A DNA stretch of 64,000 nt from Streptomyces sp. NBC_00576. GTDB lineage: Bacteria > Actinomycetota > Actinomycetes > Streptomycetales > Streptomycetaceae. Position numbers and translations under genes: made by a program. Position 1 is the stretch's first letter. Each line of letters opens with the position of its first letter. Below are positions 1-8,105 of this stretch, in pieces. The notes beneath the pieces are model-generated. The model was not told the DNA's origin. It did no database searches and was given only the letters and a program-made list of their open reading frames with translations. The stretch spans positions 5,270,001 to 5,334,000 of the forward strand of contig NZ_CP107780.1 in assembly GCF_036345175.1 (NCBI RefSeq), written 5' to 3'.

Positions 1-70
1 CCCGGCGAACGGAACGCGCGCGTGAAGCCCTCTTCGGGCCGCACGCGCGCGTGGAGGCTGCTTTCCGTCA

Positions 71-112
71 ACCGGCCGACGGTTCGTTCCCCCGAAGGGG
101 CGGTCGGCCGGT
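71..112 (-). terminator. Hairpin terminator downstream of kinase gene
   Basis: Inverted repeat with 10-bp perfect outer arms (ACCGGCCGAC at 71-80 and GTCGGCCGGT at 103-112) around an inner GC-rich segment. It lies just past the stop of the minus-strand kinase gene (120), where a factor-independent terminator would sit. There is no U tract, which is usual in Streptomyces. Confidence 0.55.
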
Positions 113-119
113 CAGGGGG

Positions 120-1727
120 TCAGGGGGTGGTCCCGCCGCCCTCCGTACCGCCGCTGTCCTCCTCGCCACCACCGTCGCCGGTCGGGTCCGCCGACGGCGT
201 CGCCTCCTCCGACGGCTGCGACGCCGACACCGAGGGCTCCGCGCTCGTCTCCACGTCCGACGGGGTGGGCGACGGCTCGCTGGACGGGGTCACGGACGGT
301 GTGTACGACGGTGTGGACGAGGGCGTCCAATTCGAGGACCCCGAACCCGAGCCGGTGCCGTCGTCCGTGGCGGTGTTCGACGGCTCCTCGGAGACCTCGT
401 CGGTCGGGCTCGCCGAGGGGGCCTTGGTCGTCGCGGACTGCGAGGTGGCCGGCGACTCCGTGGTGCTGGGGCTGCCGCCCGGTTTGTTGCCGCCCTGAAG
501 AGCGAGAGCGACGCCCGCCGTGACGGCGATCACGGCGAGGAACGCCAGTATCCACAGCTTGCCCCGGCCGCCGCCGCCCCGGTTGCCGTGTCCCTCGAAG
601 CCGCCTTCGTCCCCGCCGCCGTACCCGGCGGGCAGGATCTGCTGGGGAATCTGGGTGGTACCGGCGTGGTCGCCCGGGTGGTTCATCACCGCGGTGCCCG
701 CGAAGCCCCCCGAGGGGGTGTTCCGGCCGTCGTGCATGTCGACGGGCCCGGTGTTCCAGGTGCCGGTGTGGCTGCCCTGGTCGTACAGCATCTGCAGGCC
801 GTACTGGATCAGCCCGCGCATCTCCTCGGCCGTCTGGAAGCGGTCGTCCGGCTCCTTGGCGAGGGAACGCATGACGAGCCCGTCGAGCTCCGGCGGCGCG
901 CCGTCCGAGACCTGGGACGGGGGCACCGGAATGTCCTGGACATGCTGGTAGACCACGGACAGCGGGGTCTCGCCGGTGAACGGGGGCCGCAGCGCGAGGA
1001 GTTCGTACAGCAGACAGCCGGTGGCGTACAGGTCGGAGCGGTGGTCGACGGCCTTGCCGAGGGCCTGCTCCGGCGAGAGGTACTGGGGCGTGCCCATGAC
1101 CATGCCGGTCTGCGTCATCGTCGTCGACGCCCCGTGCAGCGCGCGGGCGATGCCGAAGTCCATGACCTTGACGGCGCCGCCGTGCGTGATGATCACGTTG
1201 GCGGGCTTGATGTCGCGGTGCACGATGCCGTGCTGATGCGAATAGGCAAGCGCTTCCAGCACCCCGGAGACGATGATCAGGGCCTGCTCGGGCCCCGGCG
1301 CCTCGGCGTTGATGAGGAGGTCGCGGATGGTGCGCCCCTCGACGATCTCCATCACGATGTACGGGACGGACTGGGCGCCGCCCGCGGTGTAGCCGCCGTT
1401 GGACAGCGTGTCCTCGCCGGAGTCGTACACGGCGACGATCGAGTGGTGGTTGAGCCCGGCCACGGACTGGGCCTCGCGTGTGAAGCGGGCCTTGGAGATC
1501 GGGTCCTCGGCGAGATCGGCGCGGAGCAGTTTGACCGCGACGGTCCGCCCCAGACGCACGTCCTCGGCGGCGAACACCTCCGCCATACCGCCCCGGCCAA
1601 GTCTGTGGGTGAGCCGATACCGGCCGTCCCCGACCAGTCCGCCGTTACCCCACAACTCAGGCGCGTCTGACATACCGCCGCCTGCCGCCTCGGGGTCGGA
1701 CGGGCCCTGAGCGCGCTGCTGTGCCAT
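120..1727 (-). CDS. Membrane Ser/Thr protein kinase (PknB-like, no PASTA)
   Basis: Hanks-type kinase of 535 aa. The kinase domain covers roughly residues 37-300: glycine loop GRGGMAEV (44-51), ATP-anchoring Lys66, catalytic loop HRDIKPANV with Asp172, DFG at 190-192, then activation-loop threonines (STTMTQTG) and an APE-like SPEQ. A linker leads to one membrane segment at about residues 388-410. The roughly 120-residue extracellular tail is Ser/Thr/Pro-rich and low in complexity. No PASTA repeat is visible, so ligand sensing probably differs from PknB at 35767. It is divergent from a second kinase gene at 2078. The ATG at 1727 follows a GAGGA ribosome site. The substrate is unknown. Confidence 0.9.
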   Translation of the reverse strand: MAQQRAQGPSDPEAAGGGMSDAPELWGNGGLVGDGRYRLTHRLGRGGMAEVFAAEDVRLGRTVAVKLLRADLAEDPISKARFTREAQSVAGLNHHSIVAVYDSGEDTLSNGGYTAGGAQSVPYIVMEIVEGRTIRDLLINAEAPGPEQALIIVSGVLEALAYSHQHGIVHRDIKPANVIITHGGAVKVMDFGIARALHGASTTMTQTGMVMGTPQYLSPEQALGKAVDHRSDLYATGCLLYELLALRPPFTGETPLSVVYQHVQDIPVPPSQVSDGAPPELDGLVMRSLAKEPDDRFQTAEEMRGLIQYGLQMLYDQGSHTGTWNTGPVDMHDGRNTPSGGFAGTAVMNHPGDHAGTTQIPQQILPAGYGGGDEGGFEGHGNRGGGGRGKLWILAFLAVIAVTAGVALALQGGNKPGGSPSTTESPATSQSATTKAPSASPTDEVSEEPSNTATDDGTGSGSGSSNWTPSSTPSYTPSVTPSSEPSPTPSDVETSAEPSVSASQPSEEATPSADPTGDGGGEEDSGGTEGGGTTP

Positions 1728-2077
1728 CAGTCCTCGCCGTCGTTTCTGCCCGCGGTGCGCGCGGTGTTGTTACGGTCTCCGTCGGCCACGCTACAGCCTC
1801 CGCGCAAGCCTCCGGTCCGGGAGGCGATCCCGGAGGAGCTCCGGAAGAAGCCCGGGTACGGGTCCCGGGCGGACCGGCCATCAAACCCGTTGCGGGTATC
1901 GTCGTGCAAATTCCGCACCCCATCCGTACAACCCCTGTAACGCTTCCGCGACGCTTCCTACCCGTACGGTCACGGAACGGGCACCGCGCTTGACGTGCCA
2001 GGGCCCTCCGGCAGACTGACCCGGAACGAGCCAATCGATCACGTGCGGCTGCGGAGAAGCCCGGGGGACGCTGACAC
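1728..2077. promoter_or_regulatory. Divergent intergenic region between two kinase genes
   Basis: 350 bp without a credible gene, between divergent kinase starts at 1727 and 2078. It must hold both promoters. I see no confident -10/-35 pair or strong palindrome. A GGGGGA ribosome site precedes the 2078 ATG. Confidence 0.4.
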
Positions 2078-3733
2078 ATGAGCCAGGACGGCGCACACGG
2101 CCGGTATGCGGGGCACGCGCTCGCCGGCGGGCGCTACCAGCTGCGCGACCTCCTCGGCGAGGGCGGCATGGCCTCGGTGCACCTCGCGTACGACTCGGTC
2201 CTGGACCGGCAGGTCGCGATCAAGACGCTGCACACCGAACTGGGCCGTGAACAGGCGTTCCGTGAACGGTTCCGCCGCGAGGCCCAGGCCGTGGCCAAAC
2301 TCACGCACACGAACATCGTCTCGGTCTTCGACACCGGCGAGGACGATGTGGCGGGAACCATGACCCCGTACATCGTCATGGAGTACGTCGAGGGCCAGCC
2401 GCTCGGCTCCGTGCTCGACGCGGACGTACGGCAGTTCGGGGCGATGCCCGCCGACAAGGCGCTGAAGATCACCGCGGACGTGCTGGCGGCGCTGGAGATC
2501 AGCCACGAGATGGGCCTGGTCCACCGCGACATCAAGCCGGGCAACGTGATGACGACCAAGCGCGGTGTCGTCAAGGTCATGGACTTCGGCATCGCCCGCG
2601 CCATGCAGTCGGGCGTCACGTCGATGACGCAGACCGGCATGGTCGTCGGCACCCCGCAGTACCTCTCCCCGGAGCAGGCACTGGGCCGGGCCGTGGACGC
2701 CCGCTCCGATCTCTACTCGGTCGGCATCATGCTGTTCCAGCTGGTCACCGGACGGCTGCCGTTCAACGCCGACTCACCGCTTGCGATCGCGTACGCGCAC
2801 GTCCAGGAGCAGCCGGTCGCCCCCTCCTCGGTCAACCGCGCACTGCCCCCGGCGGTGGACGCGCTGGTCGCCCGCGCGCTGAAGAAGAACCCGAACGAGC
2901 GTTTCCCGAGCGCCGTCGCCATGCGCGACGAGTGCCTGCGCGTGGCCGCCTCCCTCCACCCGGCCGCCCCGAACATCGTCCCTGGCGCCCCCACGGCGAG
3001 CGGCGCGGGCGTCGCCTCCGCGGTGTTCCCGCCGGTCGACCAGGCGACCCCACCCGCACCGGGCCCCGTACAGACCCCGTACCAGCCGACCCCGCACCCT
3101 CAGAATCCCTACGGCCCCACTCCGCCCCCGGCGTACGCGCCTGTGCACACGCCCCCGCAGACACCGGCTCCGGCGTACGGCTATCCGCAGCAGGCCTCGT
3201 ACCAGACGCCCGGCCCGTACGCCCCGCAGCACACGCCCCCGCCTGCCTCCGGAGGGGGGCGGAAGAGCAACACCCTGGTGATCGTGGGCTCGATCCTTGT
3301 CTCGCTCGCCGCCATCGGCGGGCTGATCCTCGCCCTGAACCTGGGCGGGGACGACACCGACAACGGCGGCGGGACCGGCAGCGGCAGCACCCCGAGCGCC
3401 TCGGTCTCGCAGACGACGGGAACGGGCTCGGGAACGGGCTACAAGGGGCCGGACCTGAGCAAGAAGATCGACGCGGAGGAGTGCTCGGAGGCGCGGGAGT
3501 CGTACACCGACCCGGACAAGATCCAGCTGCCCGACTTCCGCTACAAGAACCTGGCCTCGGTCAAGCTCTGTTTCCAGGCGGCCGGCTGGCGGATGAAGAC
3601 CACGCCCTACGCCGAGAACACGTACGGCAAGGACCAGGTCATGGACCAGTTCCCCTCCGCGGGCGAGGACGTCGACCCGGAGGACATGCCGGTGATCGAG
3701 CTGAAGGTGTCGACGGGCTACCCGCCGTCCTGA
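2078..3733 (+). CDS. Membrane Ser/Thr protein kinase with one PASTA-like domain
   Basis: Hanks-type kinase of 551 aa. Kinase domain about residues 18-285: GEGGMASV loop (27-34), Lys49, HRDIKPGNV with Asp151 (149-157), DFG at 169-171 and the SMTQTGMV activation loop. A Pro/Tyr/Gln-rich cytoplasmic linker (about 295-390) is followed by one membrane helix (about 397-420). The C-terminal roughly 90 residues look like a single PASTA-type domain (SVKLCFQAAGW, then DQVMDQFPSAGEDV and VIELKVSTG). The paralogue at 120-1727 is divergent, which suggests local duplication. The start is supported by GGGGGA 8 nt upstream of the ATG. Confidence 0.9.
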   Translation: MSQDGAHGRYAGHALAGGRYQLRDLLGEGGMASVHLAYDSVLDRQVAIKTLHTELGREQAFRERFRREAQAVAKLTHTNIVSVFDTGEDDVAGTMTPYIVMEYVEGQPLGSVLDADVRQFGAMPADKALKITADVLAALEISHEMGLVHRDIKPGNVMTTKRGVVKVMDFGIARAMQSGVTSMTQTGMVVGTPQYLSPEQALGRAVDARSDLYSVGIMLFQLVTGRLPFNADSPLAIAYAHVQEQPVAPSSVNRALPPAVDALVARALKKNPNERFPSAVAMRDECLRVAASLHPAAPNIVPGAPTASGAGVASAVFPPVDQATPPAPGPVQTPYQPTPHPQNPYGPTPPPAYAPVHTPPQTPAPAYGYPQQASYQTPGPYAPQHTPPPASGGGRKSNTLVIVGSILVSLAAIGGLILALNLGGDDTDNGGGTGSGSTPSASVSQTTGTGSGTGYKGPDLSKKIDAEECSEARESYTDPDKIQLPDFRYKNLASVKLCFQAAGWRMKTTPYAENTYGKDQVMDQFPSAGEDVDPEDMPVIELKVSTGYPPS

Positions 3734-3744
3734 TCAGCGGTTGT

Positions 3745-3798
3745 TCATGGAGTGGGGCCCGGCAGCCGGTCGGTCGGCCACCGGGCCCCACTCCATGA
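3745..3798. terminator. Bidirectional terminator between convergent genes
   Basis: Perfect 18-bp inverted repeat (3745-3762 and 3781-3798, starting TCATGGAGTGGGG) with an 18-nt loop. It sits between the end of the kinase gene (3733) and the end of the convergent proteasome-activator gene (3820). Confidence 0.8.
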
Positions 3799-3819
3799 GA
3801 TCTGGGGCGGACTGGCGGA

Positions 3820-4362
3820 CTAGAGGTACGGCCCGCCCGTACGTCCACCTGTCCGCGGGTCGTCATCGCCCTCGTGGCCGCCGACACCCGGGGGCAGCGC
3901 GCGGCGCATCTGCTCCAGCTGGGCCCGTGCGGCCATCTGCTGGGCGAACAGGGCGGTCTGGATCCCGTGGAAGAGGCCCTCCAGCCAGCCCACCAACTGG
4001 GCCTGCGCGATCCGCAGTTCGGCGTCGCTGGGAATCGCCTCGTCCGTGAACGGCAGGGACAGACGCTCCAGCTCGTCGACCAGCTCCGGCGCCAGACCGT
4101 CCTCCAGCTCCTTCACCGAGCTGGCGTGGATCTCCTTGAGCCGGACCCGGCTCGCCTCGTCGAGAGGGGCCGCGCGCACCTCCTCCAGCAACTGCTTGAT
4201 CATGCTGCCGATCCTCATGACCTTGGCGGGCTGCTCCACCATGTCCGTCACCGGGATCTCGCGGGAGTCGTCGTCACCGCCACCACCGAGAGCCATCCCG
4301 TCCTGGCCAACGACCAGGATCTGGGGGTTCTCCGGCGACCTTTCGTTCCTCGGCATCTCCAT
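3820..4362 (-). CDS. bpa: Bacterial proteasome activator family protein (Bpa, DUF2587)
   Basis: 180-aa acidic, mostly helical protein matching the Bpa/DUF2587 family. In mycobacteria this family forms a ring that binds the 20S proteasome through a C-terminal GQYL-type motif and stimulates ATP-independent proteolysis. The present protein ends GGPYL, consistent with such a docking tail. The central segment (about residues 40-155) contains the conserved helices (IGSMIKQLLEEVR, VKELEDGL, AQLVGWLEGLFHG). I chose the ATG at 4362 because GGGAGAG lies 9 nt upstream; the open frame extends further but without family similarity. It is convergent with the kinase gene. Confidence 0.85.
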   Translation of the reverse strand: MEMPRNERSPENPQILVVGQDGMALGGGGDDDSREIPVTDMVEQPAKVMRIGSMIKQLLEEVRAAPLDEASRVRLKEIHASSVKELEDGLAPELVDELERLSLPFTDEAIPSDAELRIAQAQLVGWLEGLFHGIQTALFAQQMAARAQLEQMRRALPPGVGGHEGDDDPRTGGRTGGPYL

Positions 4363-4532
4363 GTGGCCATTCTCTCCCACCGAGCCGCGGTGTCGGCCGG
4401 TGGGTCCGGCCCGGCTCACCGTCCGGGATGCCGGACAGGCGGGTGCGTGTGAGGCTGGTCCAGTCGAATCCCGTCGAATCCCGGCCGGGTGACCGGCGAC
4501 CGGCGACTCCGCAGCAGGAGGAGGCCACCGAC

Positions 4533-4934
4533 ATGACTCCATGGCTCCGCACCCTGCGTACCTGCGGCACCCTGCTGGCCCTCGCGGCCTCCACGCTCGC
4601 CGCATCCCCGCACGGCACGACACCGCCGTACTACGCCTCGCACGTCGCCCGGCCCGCCCCCGACGCCTCCCGGGCCGGGAGCCTGGCGGGCGAGGGGCGG
4701 GAGCGCCCCGGGCGGCGGGAGTCCGCGCCGCCCGACGAGGCGGCGTACGAGGAGGCCGCCCCCGTCCCCGAGCCCACCTCCGTCCCGGACGAGCCGGGGG
4801 ATCCCGCCGCCCGGCCCGGCACGGTCTCCGGGCCGGTGCTGCGGATACTGCCGCTCGGCAGCGGGCTGGTCCTGATCGGCCTCGGCCTGGGCCTCGCCTT
4901 CCTGGCGCTGCGGCTGCGCGTACGCAGGACGTGA
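4533..4934 (+). CDS. Small signal-peptide/membrane protein, unknown function
   Basis: 133 aa. The N-terminus has a signal-like segment (residues 9-24, TCGTLLALAAS). A disordered Pro/Glu/Ala-rich middle follows, then a C-terminal hydrophobic helix (about 105-127, LPLGSGLVLIGLGLGLAFLAL) capped by arginines (RLRVRRT). The layout resembles small actinobacterial surface-anchored or bitopic proteins. No LPxTG sortase signal is visible. The start is fixed by AGGAGGAGG 9 nt upstream of the ATG. It is divergent from the proteasome activator gene and convergent with the oxidoreductase gene. Function cannot be assigned. Confidence 0.65.
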   Translation: MTPWLRTLRTCGTLLALAASTLAASPHGTTPPYYASHVARPAPDASRAGSLAGEGRERPGRRESAPPDEAAYEEAAPVPEPTSVPDEPGDPAARPGTVSGPVLRILPLGSGLVLIGLGLGLAFLALRLRVRRT

Positions 4935-4951
4935 CCGGTGAGGACGCCCTG

Positions 4952-5932
4952 CTACGGGACGACCAGCAGCACCTTCCCCACGTGCCCGCTCTCCTCCACC
5001 AGCCGGTGGGCCGCCGCCGCGTCGCTCATCGGGAACTCGCGGTCGACGACCGGCCGGACATGACCGGCGTCGAGCAGCGGCCAGACGTGTTCGCGCACGG
5101 CGGCCACGATCGCCGTCTTCTCGGCGAGCGGACGGGCGCGCAGCGAGGTCGCGCTGATCGCGGCCCGCTTGGTGAGGAGCGCGCCGATGTTCAGTTCGGC
5201 CTTGACGCCGCCCTGCATACCGATGATCGCGAGCCGTCCGTTGACGGCGAGGGCGCGGACGTTGCGGTCCAGGTACTTGGCGCCCATGTTGTCGAGGATT
5301 ACGTCGGCACCGGCGCCGCCGGTGGCCTGCTTCAGCTCCTCGACGAAGTCCTGCTCGCGGTAGTTGACGAGGATGTCGGCGCCCAGCTCGGCGCACCGGT
5401 CGAGCTTCTCCTTCGTCCCGGCCGTCACGGCGACCCTGGCGCCGAGCGCCTTGGCGAGCTGGATGGCCATGGTGCCGATGCCGCTGGAGCCGCCGTGCAC
5501 GAGGAAGGTCTCGCCGGAGCGGAGGTGGGAGATCATGAAGACGTTCGACCAGACCGTGCAGGCCACCTCGGGCAGCGCCGCCGCCCGCTTCAGGTCGATG
5601 CCTTCGGGCACGGGCAGCAGCTGCCCGGCCGGCACGGCCACCTTCTGGGCGTATCCGCCGCCCGCGAGCAGCGCGCACACCTCGTCGCCGACGGACCAGC
5701 CGGACACTCCGGGCCCGACCTCGGCGATCCGGCCGGAACATTCCAGTCCGGGGTACGGGGAGGCGCCGGGCGGCGGGTTGTAGAAGCCCTGGCGTTGCAG
5801 GATGTCGGCACGGTTGACGGCGCCGGCCACCACCTCGACCAGCACCTCGCCCTCGCCGGGCACGGGATCGGGGACCTCGGCCCACACCAGCGCCTCGGGC
5901 CCTCCGGGTTCGGGAATCGTGATCGCAAGCAT
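4952..5932 (-). CDS. NAD(P)H quinone oxidoreductase (MDR, zeta-crystallin/PIG3 type)
   Basis: 326 aa, the normal length for medium-chain quinone oxidoreductases. The start MLAITIPEPGGPEAL is typical. GroES-like domain about residues 20-125 with NRADILQRQGFYNPP. Rossmann domain from about 140 (HGGSSGIGTMAIQLAKALGARV), with NYREQDF contributing to the NADPH pocket. The zinc-binding cysteines of alcohol dehydrogenases are absent. It probably reduces quinones or enones in the cytosol. The permease remnant begins about 60 bp upstream on the opposite strand. Confidence 0.88.
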   Translation of the reverse strand: MLAITIPEPGGPEALVWAEVPDPVPGEGEVLVEVVAGAVNRADILQRQGFYNPPPGASPYPGLECSGRIAEVGPGVSGWSVGDEVCALLAGGGYAQKVAVPAGQLLPVPEGIDLKRAAALPEVACTVWSNVFMISHLRSGETFLVHGGSSGIGTMAIQLAKALGARVAVTAGTKEKLDRCAELGADILVNYREQDFVEELKQATGGAGADVILDNMGAKYLDRNVRALAVNGRLAIIGMQGGVKAELNIGALLTKRAAISATSLRARPLAEKTAIVAAVREHVWPLLDAGHVRPVVDREFPMSDAAAAHRLVEESGHVGKVLLVVP

Positions 5933-5994
5933 GAGGGGACGCTACTCCGCGCCCCGGCGAAATCGGGGTGCGGTCCCGGTCCGACGGAGAGACC

Positions 5995-6198
5995 GTGGAC
6001 AGAGCGAACGTCTTCGTCGACCCGAGCACCATGCCCGGCTGGCTCCAGGCCTTCGTCAACAACAGCCCGATCACCCATGTGTCGTCGGCGGTACGGGAGC
6101 TGATGGTCGGCGAGTGGCCGGCCGCCGAGATCGCCTGGTCGCTGGGGTGGGCGGGCCTGCTGGTGCTGGTCTTCGGCCCCGTGACGATGCGGCTCTAC
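5995..6198 (+). pseudogene. 3' remnant of an ABC-2 type (DrrB-like) permease, interrupted by the IS
   Basis: The translated fragment (VDRANVFVDPSTMPGWLQAF, then NSPITHVSSAVRELM and GPVTMRLY) matches the last periplasmic loop and final membrane helix of ABC-2/DrrB permeases. About 200 N-terminal residues are missing; the sequence upstream runs straight into the oxidoreductase promoter. The reading frame ends artificially at 6204. The true tail appears beyond the IS: CGC AAG TAG at 8076-8084 rejoins CTC TAC at 6193-6198 to restore the typical MRLY-RK-stop ending. The gene is dead at its 5' end irrespective of the insertion. No partner ATPase gene is present in the window. Confidence 0.75.
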
Positions 6199-6218
6199 CT
6201 CTGATCTTGCGCAGTGCT

Positions 6219-6234
6219 CCGTCCTTCAGGGCGG
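6219..6234. repeat. Left-end subterminal hairpin of the IS
   Basis: CCGTCC-TTCA-GGGCGG, a 6-bp stem with one G-T pair and a TTCA loop, 20 nt inside the inferred left boundary. The right-end hairpin has the same TTCA loop. Such hairpins are recognised by the Y1 transposase in the IS200/IS605 family. Confidence 0.65.
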
Positions 6235-6301
6235 GGGGTGAGGCGCATCCTTGGTGCGGAGGCGCGAAGCGCCGGAGTTCTCTGCGCGTCCGTGGTGACG
6301 G

Positions 6302-6729
6302 TCAGGTGGGTCGCTGCTGGTTCTCGATGTACTGCTTGACAACGGTCAGGGGTGCCCCGCCGCACGATCCGGCGAAGTAGGAACCGGACCAGAAGTGTCC
6401 GCCCCACAGGTACCGGCGGACGTGGCTGTCGTATTCCTGGCGGAGCCTGCGGGAGCTGACGCCCTTGAGGGAGTTGACCAGCTTGGAGAGCTGGACTTTG
6501 GGCGGGTAGTGACAGGCAGGTGGACGTGGTCCTGTTCGCCGTTGAACTCTTTCAGCTCGGCCTCGAAGTCGGCGCAGACCTCCCGCATGATCTCTTCGGT
6601 GCGGGTCAGCATGGCGTCGGTGAACGCGTTCCGCCGGTATTTGGTGACGAAAACCAAGTGAACGTGCAGGTTGTAGACAACATGGCGACCGGTTCTGACA
6701 TCGGGATGAGGGTTCCAGCGCGGTGACAT
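6302..6729 (-). pseudogene. tnpA: IS200-type Y1 transposase TnpA, frameshifted
   Basis: REP/Y1-HUH transposase split over two frames. The N-terminal part starts at ATG 6729 (MSPRWNPHPDV, then YNLHVHLVFVTKYRRNAF) and runs through EQDHVHLP, which contains the HUH metal motif. The rest (PPKVQLSKLVNSLKGVSSR, LWGGHFWSGSYFAGSCGGAP and VKQYIENQ with the probable nucleophilic Tyr) is in another frame down to the stop at 6302. Compared with the usual HVHLLVHYPP, one nucleotide appears to be missing near 6507-6517. All catalytic elements survive across the two frames, so the loss is recent, or it is a sequencing error. Confidence 0.8.
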
Positions 6730-6753
6730 AAACCAATGCTAGGTTCTCGACTT

Positions 6754-8034
6754 GTGAGTAAATACACCCTGGTCAAGCGGCAGTTCGGGCACCGTGCCCG
6801 GCTTGCGCTGTCTCCTGCCGGGGTTCGCGCAGCGGATGATCAGGCGCACGCGGCCCGCACGATGTGGAACCTGCTGCACGCGTGGTGGCGGATGATGCCG
6901 AAGGAAGAGCGGACTCTCGCACACGCGGACGCCGCGATCCGGCAAGCCCGCCAGGACATCGGCTTCCTTGCGGTCCTGCCCGCCCAAGCGGCGCAAGCGG
7001 TGCTCAAGACGTACTTCCAGGCGTGGAAGAACTGCTGGGAGGGCCGCGCAGACGCCCCGAACTTCAAGGGCCGCATCCGCACGGTGATGTCCGTGGACAT
7101 TCCGCAGGGCCGGGACCTGAACATCACCCGCGTACACCGGCGCTGGGGCATGGTCAACATTCCCAAGGTGGGCCGGGTCCGCTTCCGCTGGACCAAAGAC
7201 CTTCCGGTCGGCAAGGGTGCGGGCGCGGAGAACCGGATCACCGGGGCACGGCTGGTCAAGGACGCGCTCGGCTGGCACCTCGCCTTCCGTGTTCAGGCCC
7301 TGGAGGTCAAGCCCGAGCCCCACACCGGGCCGGATGTCGGCATCGACGTGGGCGTCACCGTGTCGCTCGCCCTTTCGGACGGCGAAACGTACGAGCACGG
7401 CGCATGGCTGACCGGCAAGGAGAAGGCCAGGCTCCTGCACTTGGAGCAGCGTGCCGCACGGCGTAAGCGGCATCGCAGGCCCGGCGAGCGCACCAGCCGC
7501 CGGCTGCACCGCACCTACGACCAGATCGCAGGCCTGCGCGCGAAAGCCAAGCGCCGGGCCCTGGACTGGCAGCACCAGGCGACCACCGCCATCGCCAAGC
7601 AGTACGGCACGGTCGTGGTCGAAGCACTCACCATCACGAACATGGTCAAGTCCGCCAGGGGCACCGTCGAGGAGCCGGGGAAGAACGTCGCCCAGAAGTC
7701 CGGGCTGAACCGCTCCATCAGCCAGGAGGCATGGGGTCGGACGGTCGCCATGCTGGCGTACAAGACTGCCCAGCACGGCGGCACCTTGGTCAAGGTCCCT
7801 GCCCCCGGCACCTCCCGACGCTGCTCGGCGTGCGGCTCCACCACGCCCGGCAGCCGGGAGTCCCAGGCCGTGTTCGTGTGCAAGAACCCGGACTGCGGCT
7901 GGTCGGGCAACGCCGACCACAACGCGGCCCGCAACGTCCTGCACCTGTACCGGACGGGCCTCGCGCTCATCCCGGCTGCCGGGAGGGCAGTCGTCAGGCG
8001 CGCGCAGCGCGTCAAGCCCGCTACCGCGAGGTAA
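6754..8034 (+). CDS. tnpB: TnpB RNA-guided endonuclease of the IS605 element
   Basis: About 426 aa from GTG 6754 (432 aa from the in-frame ATG at 6736). RuvC-like triad visible: Asp in GIDVGV (204 in 432-aa numbering), Glu in VVVEALTITNM (296) and Asp in GNADHNAARN (394). The C4 zinc ribbon CSAC/CKNPDC (363, 366, 382, 387) lies between the last two. The N-terminal HTH/OrfB region begins SKYTLVKRQFGHRARLALSP. Length and motifs are intact, so it should be active. By analogy with characterised TnpB proteins it would use an RNA from the element's right end to cut the empty donor site. Confidence 0.9.
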   Translation: MSKYTLVKRQFGHRARLALSPAGVRAADDQAHAARTMWNLLHAWWRMMPKEERTLAHADAAIRQARQDIGFLAVLPAQAAQAVLKTYFQAWKNCWEGRADAPNFKGRIRTVMSVDIPQGRDLNITRVHRRWGMVNIPKVGRVRFRWTKDLPVGKGAGAENRITGARLVKDALGWHLAFRVQALEVKPEPHTGPDVGIDVGVTVSLALSDGETYEHGAWLTGKEKARLLHLEQRAARRKRHRRPGERTSRRLHRTYDQIAGLRAKAKRRALDWQHQATTAIAKQYGTVVVEALTITNMVKSARGTVEEPGKNVAQKSGLNRSISQEAWGRTVAMLAYKTAQHGGTLVKVPAPGTSRRCSACGSTTPGSRESQAVFVCKNPDCGWSGNADHNAARNVLHLYRTGLALIPAAGRAVVRRAQRVKPATAR

Positions 8035-8075
8035 GCAGGAATCTCCCGGCTTCAGCCGGGAGAGCACTTCAAAAC
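7900..8075 (+). ncRNA. Putative TnpB guide RNA (omega/reRNA) at the IS right end
   Basis: In characterised TnpB systems the guide RNA overlaps the tnpB 3' end and runs through the right-end hairpin, so that its 3' tail is the flanking DNA. Here the scaffold would include the hairpin at 8042-8063, and the guide would begin at about 8076 with CGCAAGTAGCCAGG. The 5' limit given is a guess; only the right-end position follows from the sequence. Confidence 0.35.
8042..8063. repeat. Right-end subterminal hairpin of the IS
   Basis: TCTCCCGGCT-TC-AGCCGGGAGA, a perfect 10-bp inverted repeat (practical loop TTCA) starting 7 nt after the tnpB stop and ending 12 nt before the inferred right boundary. 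Confidence 0.7.
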
Positions 8076-8105
8076 CGCAAGTAGCCAGGAAGCAGAAAGC
8101 AGGCG

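Larger units (their letters stand above)
6199..8075. mobile_element. IS200/IS605-family element (IS605 arrangement)
   Basis: About 1.88 kb with divergent tnpA (minus) and tnpB (plus), subterminal hairpins at 6219-6234 and 8042-8063, no terminal inverted repeats and no target duplication, as expected for single-strand Y1 transposition. The boundaries come from rejoining the permease sequence: CTCTAC (ending 6198) and CGCAAGTAG (from 8076). They are uncertain by 1 nt each way because C residues are shared. tnpA carries a frameshift, so the copy may not move on its own, while tnpB is intact. Confidence 0.85.

Noticed and set aside
51..1670. 539-aa frame antisense to the kinase gene
   Set aside because: Arg/Gly/Ala-rich composition typical of a shadow frame in GC-rich DNA; the minus-strand kinase explains the region.
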